A stretch of 25,770 nucleotides of DNA from Nitrospirota bacterium (GCA_011620345.1 WOZJ01000060.1:31352-57121), one strand, 5' to 3'. Shown: positions 15,821 to 25,770, numbered from the stretch's first letter. Notes: generated by a model from the sequence alone, not told the origin. Numbers and translations: made by a program.

Positions 15821-15827
15821 CCTCCTT
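15821..15827 (-). promoter_or_regulatory. Ribosome binding site that fixes the mtnA start
   Basis: AAGGAGG on the minus strand, 5 nt before the ATG at 15815. It overlaps the pncB TAA stop (15826-15828), implying coupled translation and ruling against the upstream TTG. Confidence 0.8.
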
Positions 15828-16995
15828 AAAGCCCAAGCCTGCCTTGGAAGCGCTCGATCCCCTGTCGTACGAACGCCGGGCGCTCCTTGAGTGGCCTCGC
15901 TTGGGTTAAGCGCTTGCCCCCTTCCAGCACCTTCTCGAGCAAGTTTTGGCGTTCCCCATGGCACGACGGGCAGGGCGGAAAGGGGAGGCGTTTGGGTATG
16001 GTTTCGCGCAACAGGCATTCGGGGCAAAAAAGCAGCGCCTTGGCGCCGGATTCTTTTCCCCGCTTGGCTAGCGGCTCACCGTCCACCTCGACGATATCCA
16101 TGGAGAAGTCAAACGGCCTGGAGCTTGCGATCTCGCTGCCCACGCCGAAGACGTCCACGATCGGAGAAAGGCCCGACAGGTCGTCTTCCTTCAATCCACC
16201 ACTCAAGAAGAGTTTGATGCGGGAAAATCCCCTTAGGTTCAGCTCCCAGCGCACCTCCTGGATCAACAGCGCAATGTCCCCCCGCCTCGAGCCCGGCGTA
16301 TCCAGCCGCATGCCGTAAAGCCTGTCTTTGAGAGCCTCGGCGATCCTTATCGCCTCGAACTTTTCGTCTTGAAAGGTGTCGATCAAAACGACCCTGGGCA
16401 CGTCTTTGGGAATTAGTTCGTCGAAGGCCATTGCCGCTTCGAGCGTATCCTTGAACACGAGGATGAGCGCGTGCGGCATGGTTCCTTGCGGCGTGAGGCC
16501 CAGCTGCTTTGCCGATAAGCTCACGCTGATCCCCGTGCAACCGCCCAGGTAGGCGGCGTAATCGATCATCGGGGCGATGGCCGGGTGCATCCGCCGGGCG
16601 CCAAAATGGACGATGGGCCTTCCCATCGCCTTCTTTACGCAGCGGGCCGCCTTCGTGGCAATGCCCGACGCCTGGGAGAGCACGCCCAAAAGGGCCGTCT
16701 CGAGCCTGCCGAAGCTCAAATAAGGCCCCTCGAGGACGAGGACGGGCTCGCGCTCAAAGAACACCGACCCCTCTGGAAGCGCTTCCACGTCGGCATCGAC
16801 CCCCGCAAGAAGCTCTAACGCCTCCTCCATGCCCGCCAGGACCCCGAACGTGCCGTAAGGGAAGTGCTTCAAAAACACCTCCGCCCTAGTGCGGGGGTTG
16901 AGCCCCTTTGCCTTCAAAATGGCCTCGGTCCGTTCAAAATAGACGTCCGTCACCGCCCCAGAGCGGATTTCCTCAAAAGACAAGACAGTGCGCAT
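15826..16995 (-). CDS. pncB: Nicotinate phosphoribosyltransferase (NAPRTase) with C-terminal zinc motif
   Basis: A 389-residue cytoplasmic enzyme that joins nicotinate to PRPP, using ATP, to make nicotinate mononucleotide for NAD salvage. Visible family blocks are FGARRMHPAIAP (131-142), GGCTGISVSLSAKQLGL and GTMPHALILVF (from 171), and IKLFLSGGLKEDD for the phosphate loop. The C-terminus carries C324/C327 and C342/C345, a likely zinc knuckle like that of the short archaeal-type NAPRTases (Thermoplasma). I chose the ATG at 16995, with AGGG 8 nt upstream. The frame extends to a TTG at 17025 that has no ribosome binding site. It is 32 nt after the AsmA-like gene. Confidence 0.9.
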   Translation of the reverse strand: MRTVLSFEEIRSGAVTDVYFERTEAILKAKGLNPRTRAEVFLKHFPYGTFGVLAGMEEALELLAGVDADVEALPEGSVFFEREPVLVLEGPYLSFGRLETALLGVLSQASGIATKAARCVKKAMGRPIVHFGARRMHPAIAPMIDYAAYLGGCTGISVSLSAKQLGLTPQGTMPHALILVFKDTLEAAMAFDELIPKDVPRVVLIDTFQDEKFEAIRIAEALKDRLYGMRLDTPGSRRGDIALLIQEVRWELNLRGFSRIKLFLSGGLKEDDLSGLSPIVDVFGVGSEIASSRPFDFSMDIVEVDGEPLAKRGKESGAKALLFCPECLLRETIPKRLPFPPCPSCHGERQNLLEKVLEGGKRLTQARPLKERPAFVRQGIERFQGRLGL

Positions 16996-17027
16996 CGTTG
17001 AAGCCCTTTTTTGGCAGTAGGTCAATG

Positions 17028-19334
17028 CTAGAAAGGAGAAAAACCCTTGATGCCCTCGAGCAGGTTGTTAAAGATGTTCGGCAGAATCGCTTTTCCGAGT
17101 GCTGCGATGTCGGGGCGAACCTTCACGTGTTTGATGTTCCCTGAAAGCGAGACTGGAATTTCAATTCTTTGCTTTTTTTTTGCAAGCCAGCTTAGCTGAG
17201 AAACGCCTAGCGCCATCGCCTTGCTTAGGCGCTCGGAAACGACGGCCGTACCTTGCCCATCTACGGCGCCGCCTTGCATGAGCCTTCCAGAGGCCTCGAG
17301 CGAAACACCATCCAAGCTCGTAAGCCGGGCCTCCCTTATATGCCAGGAGGCTTGCTGGTAAGAAAAGGCGATATTGCCCGTATCGAAGAAATACCCTTCT
17401 TGTTGGGCCTCCTTACGAACGAACGGTTCTAGCCCGCGCGCGAACTCTCGAAACGGCGGAATTGTGCGCATGTTCTCCTGTAGGGCCTTGTACAAGAACA
17501 ATCCGTGGATCTGGCCGGGCGCCAGCTTGAGCTCCCCAGAGACTTGCAGCCCCGCCTGGAAGGGGTTTGCAGGGCCGTAAGGACGAATAAGGCGCACAGG
17601 CCCCGAGGCCTTCGTTTTTAGATAGACTTTGGGTTCTTTCTTTGAAAACGTGAAGAAGGCGCTTTCGGTTTGCAGGTTTTGAGCACTGACCCCGCGCGTT
17701 TCGAGCCCGAGGGTCCCTTTCCCAAACCTTACAACCAAAGGCCCGTGAAATGTCCCGCCGAGCATGGACGCCTCAAAAGAAGGAAGCTGTAGCCTTGCCT
17801 GACCTTTGGGTTCGAGCGTTGCCGTTCCTTTGCCCTTGAGCTTCTCTATTACAAGCTTTTTAATGCGGAAAGACTTCAAGGCGGCCTCGATCGCGAACGC
17901 CCTTGGCCGCTCTAGGATGTTGGCCGTGGCCGCTTCGATCTCTACCCCCGTTGCTAGGAGCTTATTCGGGATCGAGACCTCTGGAGCGCTAAGCTTTACG
18001 CTCGCCTTCTTGAAATCATGCATTTCCCCTTCGATTTGGGTGGGATATTTGTTGAAATGCACCGTCTGGGCGGGCAAAAAGATCCTTCCTTCTTTTGCCT
18101 CGATTCTAAGATTATCGGCTTCGAGCGTGACGTCCGGGTTGGGGTTCAAACTTGCCTGTTCAAGGTGAAGCACGCCGTTTAGCGTATGCGGGACTAAAGA
18201 GAGGCTCTCGTCTGCAACACAGCTTGCCTTGAAGCTCAAAAGTCCGCGCTCTAGGGGCTTGTACGAGACGGGGATGCGTTTTCCGGAGGCTTTCAGCGCA
18301 TAGCCTGGGGTCTGTCCCCCGCCGGAGCCTGGCTGGACGAACGCTTCCAAGAGCGGCTCTTTGTTTTCGAGCGTTAAGACAAGCTTTGCCCGCTCGATTC
18401 TTGGAAGGCCATGAAATGCGGGGATGACGCGGCCCTCTGCGTGTAGAAGAAGGGGCTTTGGGTGCAAAGGGCTCTCTAGCCTTCCTTTGAGCAGAAGCTC
18501 CAAGCCCGATAGACGACCATCTAGCGTAAGGCTTGCGTTTTGAAAGACCAGCCCCCGAAGGGCGGGCACTGCATCGTCAAAAAACTGCCCCAAGGGGGCA
18601 TTTTTTGCTCCGGCCTCGAGCTCTAAAGTGAGCTCTTCAAGCAATGGCTCCGGGTTGGGGAAAAGGACCTTGGCTCTGAGCCACCCTTTCTGGAACCCGA
18701 ACGCATAGACCTCTTCTGAGCTAATGTCAACGCTGGCATCGCCCAAGTTTACCCTTAGGCCAGATAGCCCGGCAGGGCCTTCCATCAGCCCCTCGATCCG
18801 CGCGTTGCCGACTTCCAGCGCCTGCAGGTAGGCCCGCACCCGTCCTAAAGGAAGCCTAACGGGCCGTGGCTTTCTGGGGGCAGGTGTAGCGGCTTGGGCA
18901 AGAAAGAAAACGGGGCGGTTGGCCTTCGCTTGCTCCAGCTCTTTAAGCAAGGTCAGCGTCAAGCTCGAGATTTCCAGCTTTGCGACCCTAGCCTTGCCCC
19001 GAACAAGGCCAAGTATATCGAAGCGGGCTCTTATTTTTTCTAAGGAGACCTTAGCTATCCTTTTCGATAGATACCTTGGCCGGTCGATCGCGAGCGTGGG
19101 AACCTGGACATGGAGCCCATGGATCAAGGAAATCCTTGGGTGAAGCGGGCCGATCGTCGCGCGTCCCCCGGTTGCGAGCGAAAGCTCGGACTCCGCGCGC
19201 TTCCTTAGGGCCTCGAGCCGGGCAGGCGAAAAAATAAGACGCGGGAGCAGTATTCCGAGGAGCGCGAGGAGAACCCCTAAGCCAAGCAGGAAAAGCAGCG
19301 TATAAACAAGCCTAGAACGCACCTTTCCGCGCAT
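17028..19334 (-). CDS. AsmA-family envelope protein
   Basis: A 768-residue protein with one N-terminal membrane helix (about 9-31, after the basic MRGKVRSR) and a very long, beta-rich extracytoplasmic region. The layout, helix then LPRLIFSPARLEALRKRAESEL, then repeated strand-rich segments ending in an AsmA C-terminal region (about 560-730, with LKLAPGQIHGLFLYKALQ and SLEASGRLMQGGAVDGQGTAV), fits AsmA. AsmA-like proteins are thought to form bridge structures that move phospholipids or affect outer-membrane assembly, so a diderm envelope is implied. The ATG lies within the last codons of gatB (23-nt overlap). I cannot assign it to AsmA, TamB, YhdP or YicH more exactly; length and the single helix are nearest AsmA/YicH. 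Confidence 0.85.
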   Translation of the reverse strand: MRGKVRSRLVYTLLFLLGLGVLLALLGILLPRLIFSPARLEALRKRAESELSLATGGRATIGPLHPRISLIHGLHVQVPTLAIDRPRYLSKRIAKVSLEKIRARFDILGLVRGKARVAKLEISSLTLTLLKELEQAKANRPVFFLAQAATPAPRKPRPVRLPLGRVRAYLQALEVGNARIEGLMEGPAGLSGLRVNLGDASVDISSEEVYAFGFQKGWLRAKVLFPNPEPLLEELTLELEAGAKNAPLGQFFDDAVPALRGLVFQNASLTLDGRLSGLELLLKGRLESPLHPKPLLLHAEGRVIPAFHGLPRIERAKLVLTLENKEPLLEAFVQPGSGGGQTPGYALKASGKRIPVSYKPLERGLLSFKASCVADESLSLVPHTLNGVLHLEQASLNPNPDVTLEADNLRIEAKEGRIFLPAQTVHFNKYPTQIEGEMHDFKKASVKLSAPEVSIPNKLLATGVEIEAATANILERPRAFAIEAALKSFRIKKLVIEKLKGKGTATLEPKGQARLQLPSFEASMLGGTFHGPLVVRFGKGTLGLETRGVSAQNLQTESAFFTFSKKEPKVYLKTKASGPVRLIRPYGPANPFQAGLQVSGELKLAPGQIHGLFLYKALQENMRTIPPFREFARGLEPFVRKEAQQEGYFFDTGNIAFSYQQASWHIREARLTSLDGVSLEASGRLMQGGAVDGQGTAVVSERLSKAMALGVSQLSWLAKKKQRIEIPVSLSGNIKHVKVRPDIAALGKAILPNIFNNLLEGIKGFSPF

Positions 19335-20757
19335 CGAACTTCTGCTTAAGGAGCGTGTTTAACAGCCTTGGGTTTGCCTTGCCCTGGCTCATCTTCATGA
19401 GCTGGCCTACAAAAAAACCAAATACCTTTTCTTTTCCGTCCAGATATTCGTTGACCTGGCTTGGGTGGCGTTCGAAAAGCTCGTCGATCCATGCCAGTAG
19501 CGCTTTTTCATCCGATATCTGTCCAAGCCCTTGTTGGGCCACGAAAGCCTCGGGGTCGAAGTCTTCTTCTAGCAGCCTGGCAAGCAGGTCCTTGGCCGTG
19601 TTTTGGTTGATAACGCCCTCCTCGACCATCGAGAGTACCCGGGCCACTCTTTTTGGCGAAACGGCCGGGAAAAAATCCAGTCGGTTCATCTTTGGCCGAA
19701 ACGATTTGAGCAGCTCGACCAGAATCCAGTTGCTCGCGGCCTTTGGGTTGGGGAACGCGTCAACTAGCGCCTCGTAAAACTCCGCCAGCGCGGGGTGTTC
19801 GGTCAAGATGCCGGATTCTTCATCGGTTAGGTCGTATACTTGCTTGAAACGTTCGCGCTTGTCCCACGGGAGCTCAGGCAACGCCTCGATCCATTCCCCC
19901 TCGATCGTAAGCGGTAGGATGTCGGGCTCCGGAAAGTACCTATAGTCGTGTGCCTCTTCTTTGGAGCGCATGGGCAGCGTTTTCTCTAGTTTCTCGCTCC
20001 AAAGCAGGGTTTCCTGCGCGATTTTGCCGCCCGATTCGAGCACTCGAACCTGGCGCTCGACCTCGTAGGCCAGCGCCTTTCCGACAAAACGAATCGAGTT
20101 CATATTCTTAAGCTCGGCTTTGGTCCCAAACGTTTGGGAGCCCTCCGGCCGGACGGATACGTTGGCGTCACAGCGCAGGCTGCCTTCTTCCATGTTGCCG
20201 TCGGAAACCTTCAGGTACCTCACGAGCTCCCTTAGGGCGCGCAAGTAGGCCATGGCTTCCTCCGGGGTCGAGATTTCGGGCTCGCTTACGATTTCCATTA
20301 ACGGGACTCCGGTACGGTTCAAGTCTACGTACGAAGCACCGGCCCTCGTGAACTCCGCCTCGTGGATGAGCTTGCCCGCATCTTCTTCCAGGTGCAGCCG
20401 CGTGATGCCGATCGTTTTGGTCCCGCCGGACGTCTCGATCCTAAGCTTGCCCGCCGTTGCGAGCGGTTGTTCGTACTGGGAGATTTGGTAGCCCTTGGGC
20501 AAATCCGGGTAGAAGTAGTTCTTCCTTGCAAAAAGGCTGCATGGATGAACCTGGGCGTCTAAGGCCTTGGCCGTTTTGATCGCGAATAAAACCGCCTGCT
20601 TGTTCAAAGCGGGGAGTACCCCAGGCAACCCCAGGCATACGGGGCACGTAAGCGTGTTGGGCGGGGCCCCGAACACGTTCGGGCACGCGCAAAACATTTT
20701 TGAGCGCGTGGCCAGTTGGACGTGGACCTCTAACCCGATGATCGTTTCCCAGGCCAT
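19312..20757 (-). CDS. gatB: Asp-tRNA(Asn)/Glu-tRNA(Gln) amidotransferase subunit B
   Basis: The tRNA-binding and kinase subunit of GatCAB (481 residues). It phosphorylates the side-chain carboxylate of the misacylated amino acid and amidates it with ammonia channelled from GatA. The start MAWETIIGLEVHVQL is typical. Four cysteines, C23, C25, C38 and C41, form the zinc site. The core includes YFYPDLPKGYQISQYEQPL and GVPLMEIVSEPEI, and a helical and YqeY-like tail runs from about 300 to 480. The ATG follows AAGGAAGG, which overlaps the gatA stop 9 nt upstream. The gene order C-A-B is a common bacterial arrangement. The 3' end overlaps the AsmA-like gene. Confidence 0.97.
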   Translation of the reverse strand: MAWETIIGLEVHVQLATRSKMFCACPNVFGAPPNTLTCPVCLGLPGVLPALNKQAVLFAIKTAKALDAQVHPCSLFARKNYFYPDLPKGYQISQYEQPLATAGKLRIETSGGTKTIGITRLHLEEDAGKLIHEAEFTRAGASYVDLNRTGVPLMEIVSEPEISTPEEAMAYLRALRELVRYLKVSDGNMEEGSLRCDANVSVRPEGSQTFGTKAELKNMNSIRFVGKALAYEVERQVRVLESGGKIAQETLLWSEKLEKTLPMRSKEEAHDYRYFPEPDILPLTIEGEWIEALPELPWDKRERFKQVYDLTDEESGILTEHPALAEFYEALVDAFPNPKAASNWILVELLKSFRPKMNRLDFFPAVSPKRVARVLSMVEEGVINQNTAKDLLARLLEEDFDPEAFVAQQGLGQISDEKALLAWIDELFERHPSQVNEYLDGKEKVFGFFVGQLMKMSQGKANPRLLNTLLKQKFDARKGAF

Positions 20758-20766
20758 GGCCTTCCT

Positions 20767-22245
20767 TTATGCGATGGGTTGGTCGAATGGGACGCCCCGG
20801 ATGGGGGGGTTTGTGAGTTCCTCTATCAGACTGCCCAGGCAAAAGAGCCTTTCTTCCATGAAGGCCGGGGCCATGATCTGCATTCCAACGGGCAACCCAT
20901 CGCCCGTTCGGGCGATGGGGAGGCTCATGCCAGGAAGCCCGGCCAAGTTGAGCGCGTTCGTGTAAATGTCCGAGAGGTACATCGTGAGCGGGTCTTCGAT
21001 CTTTTCGCCAAGAAGGAACGGAGGCGTCGGGGTTGTCGGCGAGACGATAGCATCGACCTTTTCAAAGGCGCGTGTGAAGTCTTCCAGGATCAGCCTCCTT
21101 ACCTGCGCGGCCTTTTTGTAGTATGCCTCGTAGTATCCAGCCGACAACGCGTACGTGCCGAGCATGATCCTTCGTTTGACCTCGGGGCCAAACCCCGCCG
21201 CCCTAGTCAGTTCGTAGAGCTCGAGCAGGCTGTCTGCGTCTTTGGCTCGAAACCCGTACTTTACGCCATCGTAGCGCGCAAGGTTGGAGCTGGCCTCGGA
21301 GGTGGCGAGGATGTAGTACACCGCCGTCGCGTAGGGCGTGTGGGGAAGGCTGACCTCTTCTACTTGAACGCCCAGCCCTTCTAGGTTTGCCAGCGTGGCC
21401 AGCAGCGCGTCGCGGACTTCCTGGTCCATCCCCTCCACGAAGTATTCTTTTGGAAGCCCGAGCCGAAATCGCCTTGAGTCTTGGCCGAGCAAGGCCTCCA
21501 GCGAAGGGACCGGCCTTGCCGAACTCGTCATATCTTTTGGGTCATGGCCCGCGATCGCCCAGAACAGGATCGCGGCATCCTCGGAGGTCTTGGCCATCGG
21601 CCCGATTTGGTCGAACGAAGAAGCGAACGCCACGAGCCCGTAGCGCGAAACCCTGCCGTAGGTAGGCTTTAGCCCTACGATGCCGCAAAAGGCGGCGGGC
21701 TGACGGATCGAGCCGCCCGTATCCGAACCGAGCGCCGCCTGGCAAAGATGCGCGGCAACGGCCGCGGCCGACCCTCCGGAAGACCCGCCCGGCACCCTTT
21801 CCAGGGCGAACGGGTTGCGTGTCGGGCCGAAGGCCGAGTTCTCCGTCGAAGAGCCCATGGCAAACTCGTCCATGTTCGTCTTGCCGAGGAATACCGCTCC
21901 TTGGTCTCTCAGCCTTCGAATGCACGAGGCGTCGTACGGGGCTATGAACGGCTCGAGCATTTTGGAGCCGCAGGTCGTTTTCGTTCCTTCGACGCAGAGC
22001 ACGTCTTTTACGGCCAAAGGAATCCCGAAAAGCGGCCCGAGCGGCCCGCCCTGGGTGAGCTTTTTGTCCAGCGTCCTGGCCCGGTCCCTTGCCCCGTCCG
22101 CAAAAACTTCTAGGTAGGCGTTCAGCTCCGGGTTGAGCGCCTCGATTCGCTTCAAGTGGGCCTCGATCACCTCGGAGGGTTGGAACTCTTTCCTTGAATA
22201 GCCGCTCCTTAGCTCGGCCAAGGTCAAAAATGGCAGGTTAGACAC
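20767..22245 (-). CDS. gatA: Asp-tRNA(Asn)/Glu-tRNA(Gln) amidotransferase subunit A
   Basis: The glutaminase subunit (492 residues), an amidase-signature enzyme that frees ammonia from glutamine for GatB. The catalytic Lys-Ser-Ser triad is visible: K80 (GIPLAVKDVLC), cis-S155 (VPGGSSGGSA) and S179 (GSDTGGSIRQPA). These lie one residue on from the S. aureus numbering. Length and the C-terminal LPGMSLPIARTGDGLPVGMQIM block match GatA. The start is GTG at 22245, overlapping the gatC stop by 8 nt, so translation is coupled. Confidence 0.97.
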   Translation of the reverse strand: MSNLPFLTLAELRSGYSRKEFQPSEVIEAHLKRIEALNPELNAYLEVFADGARDRARTLDKKLTQGGPLGPLFGIPLAVKDVLCVEGTKTTCGSKMLEPFIAPYDASCIRRLRDQGAVFLGKTNMDEFAMGSSTENSAFGPTRNPFALERVPGGSSGGSAAAVAAHLCQAALGSDTGGSIRQPAAFCGIVGLKPTYGRVSRYGLVAFASSFDQIGPMAKTSEDAAILFWAIAGHDPKDMTSSARPVPSLEALLGQDSRRFRLGLPKEYFVEGMDQEVRDALLATLANLEGLGVQVEEVSLPHTPYATAVYYILATSEASSNLARYDGVKYGFRAKDADSLLELYELTRAAGFGPEVKRRIMLGTYALSAGYYEAYYKKAAQVRRLILEDFTRAFEKVDAIVSPTTPTPPFLLGEKIEDPLTMYLSDIYTNALNLAGLPGMSLPIARTGDGLPVGMQIMAPAFMEERLFCLGSLIEELTNPPIRGVPFDQPIA

Positions 22246-22552
22246 GCTCTTGCTCGCTTGTGTTGGTCTCTAAGATGCTAGGGACAAGAAAATGGCCCTC
22301 GTCGAACTCCGGCGCCAGGCATTTAAGGTCTACGGCCGGCCCGTTCTCCATTGGGATGTCTTCCCGAAACGAGAGGCCTTCGGCGTTCGGGTGGTAGAGC
22401 GGCGGGGTAGCGCTCGTATCTAGCTCTTCTAGCATGCCGATGTAATCAAGAATGCGGGCAAGCTGCCCCTTGAAAAGGGTAAGCTCCTCTTCGCTCAACG
22501 CAAGCCTGGAAAGCCTTGCGATATGCTGAACCTGCTCTCTTTCAATACCCAA
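22238..22552 (-). CDS. gatC: Asp-tRNA(Asn)/Glu-tRNA(Gln) amidotransferase subunit C
   Basis: The small structural subunit (104 residues) that wraps around the GatA-GatB interface. The opening GIEREQVQHIARLSRLALSEEE and the middle ILDYIGMLEELDTSATPPLYHP, then REDIP, are typical. I place the start at a TTG at 22552, with GAGGG 6 nt upstream. The frame is open for 83 more codons upstream, but that part would be an unrelated Arg/Pro-rich peptide overlapping pgpA. There is no ATG near the family N-terminus, so a rare TTG start, which often lowers expression, is the best choice. Confidence 0.93.
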   Translation of the reverse strand: MGIEREQVQHIARLSRLALSEEELTLFKGQLARILDYIGMLEELDTSATPPLYHPNAEGLSFREDIPMENGPAVDLKCLAPEFDEGHFLVPSILETNTSEQERV

Positions 22553-22558
22553 GGTACG

Positions 22559-22563
22559 CCCTC
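22559..22563 (-). promoter_or_regulatory. Ribosome binding site for the TTG start of gatC
   Basis: GAGGG on the minus strand, 6 nt before the TTG at 22552. It supports the short GatC form and a non-ATG start. Confidence 0.6.
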
Positions 22564-22629
22564 GTCGCCAAAGTGATGGACATTGATCATAAGCCCACAG
22601 GGTAGCATACCCCCGCTTTAAAAGGAAGT

Positions 22630-23175
22630 TTATAGGACGTATTGCAGGACGAGGATTGCAAGGGTGGCAAAGAGCCCGGCCAAAAGATCGTCCAATAGGA
22701 CGCCAAGGGAGCCCTCGAGCGTGCGATCGACCCAGCCGATCGGGAAGGGCTTTAAAATGTCGAAGGCTCGGAACAGGCAAAACCCGAGCGTTATTCTCCA
22801 AACCGAAGCGTGAGGGTTTGCCAGCACGACGGGAATCAACAGGTACCCCGCAACCTCATCCAGTACGAAAGGCTTTGGGTCGTGGCTTGCAAAGTGTTTG
22901 CTCGCCAGGGGCAGAAGCGCAAGGCTAAGAGCGCACACAAGCCCAAAAGCCGAAAGCAGCCCAGGGTAACGCCACGCCGGGTCAAGAAGCCAAAAGAGTG
23001 CCACCTCTACGAGCACGCCAAGCAGCGTTCCGAACGTGCCCGGCGCCTTCGGCAAAAGCCCGGCCCCCAGGCCGCAGGCAATAAGAAGACCAAAGCGCCC
23101 AAAGGCCTTTCTTACTTGCTCGTTCTTAACGGTAGCGCGGTTTTTTCGTGAGTTTTTTCCTTGAAAAGGCTGCAA
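22630..23175 (-). CDS. pgpA: Phosphatidylglycerophosphatase A
   Basis: A 181-residue inner-membrane phosphatase that converts phosphatidylglycerol phosphate to phosphatidylglycerol. The family pattern is clear: GLGAGLLPKAPGTFGTLLGV near the N-terminus, FVLDEVAGYLLIP in the middle, FRAFDILKPFPIGWVDR and GVLLDDLLAGLFA near the end, with several membrane helices. No ATG or GTG exists near the family N-terminus. The best start is a TTG at 23175 (AGGAG 10 nt upstream), giving 32 residues before the ACGLGAG core, similar to E. coli PgpA. The longer open frame (to 23376) lies inside gdhA. The gdhA stop is 13 nt away. Confidence 0.9.
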   Translation of the reverse strand: MQPFQGKNSRKNRATVKNEQVRKAFGRFGLLIACGLGAGLLPKAPGTFGTLLGVLVEVALFWLLDPAWRYPGLLSAFGLVCALSLALLPLASKHFASHDPKPFVLDEVAGYLLIPVVLANPHASVWRITLGFCLFRAFDILKPFPIGWVDRTLEGSLGVLLDDLLAGLFATLAILVLQYVL

Positions 23176-23188
23176 GCCCGGAGGACTC

Positions 23189-24910
<1,722 letters not shown>

Positions 24911-25770
24911 ATGGGAATCGTAGAGCAGCCTTTGTTATGGAGCGCGTTTCTTGGGTTTCTTTTGTTTATGCTCGGGCTTGATCTTTTTGTTTTTCAAAGA
25001 AAGGCGCATGTCCTCGGCGTGCGTGAGGCGCTCGCCTTCACCATTCTTTGGGCCAGCCTGGCGCTTGTGTTCTGTGGCGGCGTGTACCGCTTTATGGGCT
25101 CTAGGGCCGCGCTGGAGTTCTTGGGCGCATACCTGATCGAGTTTGCTTTAAGCGTCGATAACCTGTTTGTGTTCCTTACTCTTTTCACGTTCTTCGGCGT
25201 TCCTCATGCCTACCGGCACCGCGCGTTGTTTTGGGGGATCTTCGGGGCGATTGTCATGAGGATCACCTTCATCCTTGTGGGCATTCATCTCGTTCGCCGC
25301 TTCGATTGGCTTTTGTACGTGTTCGGGGTGCTGTTGATTTATACCGGCATCCGGCTCGTCTTCCAAAAAAACGAGCAGGTGGACGTCAAAAAGAACCCCG
25401 TCTTTCGGGCGCTCGAGAGGTTTTTCCCTATCACCAAAGGGTACGACTCGGGCCATTTCTTTTTGAAGGTTGGTCAGAAGTGGATGGTTACGCCGCTTTT
25501 TGTCGTCCTTGTGATGATCGAAACGACGGATATTATGTTCGCGCTGGACTCGATCCCGGCGGTTTTCGGAGTAACGCTCGACCCTTTCATTGCCTTCAGT
25601 TCGAACGCGTTCGCCATCCTGGGCCTTCGGGCGATGTATTTTGCGCTGGCTGGGTTGATGGAGCTGCTCAGGTTCCTGAATTACGGCCTTGCGCTGATTC
25701 TCGTGTTCATCGGGGTCAAGATGATTGCAGGCCATTTCTACGAGATCCCCATCCTATGGACGCTTGGAGT
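24911..25770 (+). CDS. terC: TerC/Alx-family membrane protein (3' end outside the window)
   Basis: The first 286 codons of a TerC-family integral membrane protein, open to the window edge and so partial. The hydrophobic pattern indicates about nine membrane helices. The paired acidic family motifs are visible: LIEFALSVDNLFVFLTLFTFF with D83/N84, and VMIETTDIMFALDSIPAVFG with E204, D207 and D213. TerC proteins are linked to tellurite resistance and, more recently, Mn2+ export; Alx in E. coli is a pH/Mn-responsive member. The ATG follows AAGGAG with 10-nt spacing. It is divergent from gdhA. Length to this point fits the Alx/YkoY-like class of about 300-330 residues. Confidence 0.93.
   Translation, partial: MGIVEQPLLWSAFLGFLLFMLGLDLFVFQRKAHVLGVREALAFTILWASLALVFCGGVYRFMGSRAALEFLGAYLIEFALSVDNLFVFLTLFTFFGVPHAYRHRALFWGIFGAIVMRITFILVGIHLVRRFDWLLYVFGVLLIYTGIRLVFQKNEQVDVKKNPVFRALERFFPITKGYDSGHFFLKVGQKWMVTPLFVVLVMIETTDIMFALDSIPAVFGVTLDPFIAFSSNAFAILGLRAMYFALAGLMELLRFLNYGLALILVFIGVKMIAGHFYEIPILWTLG

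Noticed and set aside
22553-22629. An internal promoter or terminator before gatC: GGGTA/TACCC hairpin and a TATGAT -10-like sequence.
   Set aside because: The hairpin is 5 bp with no U-tract, and no fair -35 lies at the right distance from TATGAT or TATGCT.
22553-22801. An 83-codon N-terminal extension of GatC.
   Set aside because: It overlaps pgpA, has shadow-like composition, and the TTG at 22552 with GAGGG gives a normal GatC.
25148-25735. A 195-codon minus-strand frame opposite the TerC gene.
   Set aside because: Highly charged (Glu/Asp/Lys/Arg/His-rich) mirror of a membrane protein; expected for the antisense of hydrophobic codons.

Overview
The window is gene-dense bacterial chromosome with moderately high GC and almost no non-coding space. 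It holds 23 protein genes and no rRNA, tRNA, CRISPR array, insertion sequence or phage gene that I can recognise. The organism looks like a Gram-negative (diderm) bacterium: it has an AsmA-family protein, the indirect Gln-tRNA/Asn-tRNA pathway (gatCAB), GlnE, CmoA and biotin synthesis. Two separate single-domain TrkA proteins and a stand-alone molbindin would suit a deltaproteobacterium, Nitrospirota-like or other deep-branching lineage. I cannot place the phylum from sequence alone.

Layout. (1) 64-6802, minus strand: a nine-gene run, read in the order sensor histidine kinase, CheY-like regulator, regulator-TPR protein, trkA (GTG start), trkA, a tiny membrane protein, trkH, an exported OB-fold-like protein, molbindin. 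Most junctions overlap or nearly touch, so potassium uptake is probably co-transcribed with a two-component system that has no DNA-binding output domain. (2) 6803-7008: a divergent promoter region in which the two -10 elements appear to share the same bases. (3) 7009-9178, plus strand: cmoA, an isoprenylcysteine-methyltransferase-like membrane protein and bioD, tightly coupled. (4) 9175-24541, minus strand: eleven genes in one direction, read gdhA, pgpA, gatC, gatA, gatB, an AsmA-like gene, pncB, mtnA, glnE, ilvE, comM. Most junctions overlap or have under 35 nt between them. (5) 24542-24910: a divergent intergenic region with a good sigma70-type promoter for gdhA. (6) 24911 to the window edge, plus strand: a TerC-family membrane protein, cut off at its C-terminus.

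How the genes work together. The large minus-strand cluster is rich in glutamate/glutamine chemistry. GdhA makes glutamate, GlnE adjusts glutamine synthetase by adenylylation, GatCAB uses glutamine to amidate misacylated tRNA, and IlvE uses glutamate as amino donor. These are mixed with lipid (pgpA), envelope (AsmA-like), NAD salvage (pncB), methionine salvage (mtnA) and DNA uptake/recombination (comM) genes. Start codons are often GTG or TTG (histidine kinase, first trkA, bioD, comM, gatA, gatC, pgpA), and several true starts lie well inside longer open frames. I corrected these where a ribosome binding site or family alignment allowed.

I did not find a clearly new defence or mobile system. 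The best candidates for something undescribed are the small membrane protein nested between trkA and trkH, the output-less kinase with two regulators attached to the Trk operon, the exported protein with a conserved-looking Cys/His motif, and CmoA paired with a membrane methyltransferase rather than CmoB.
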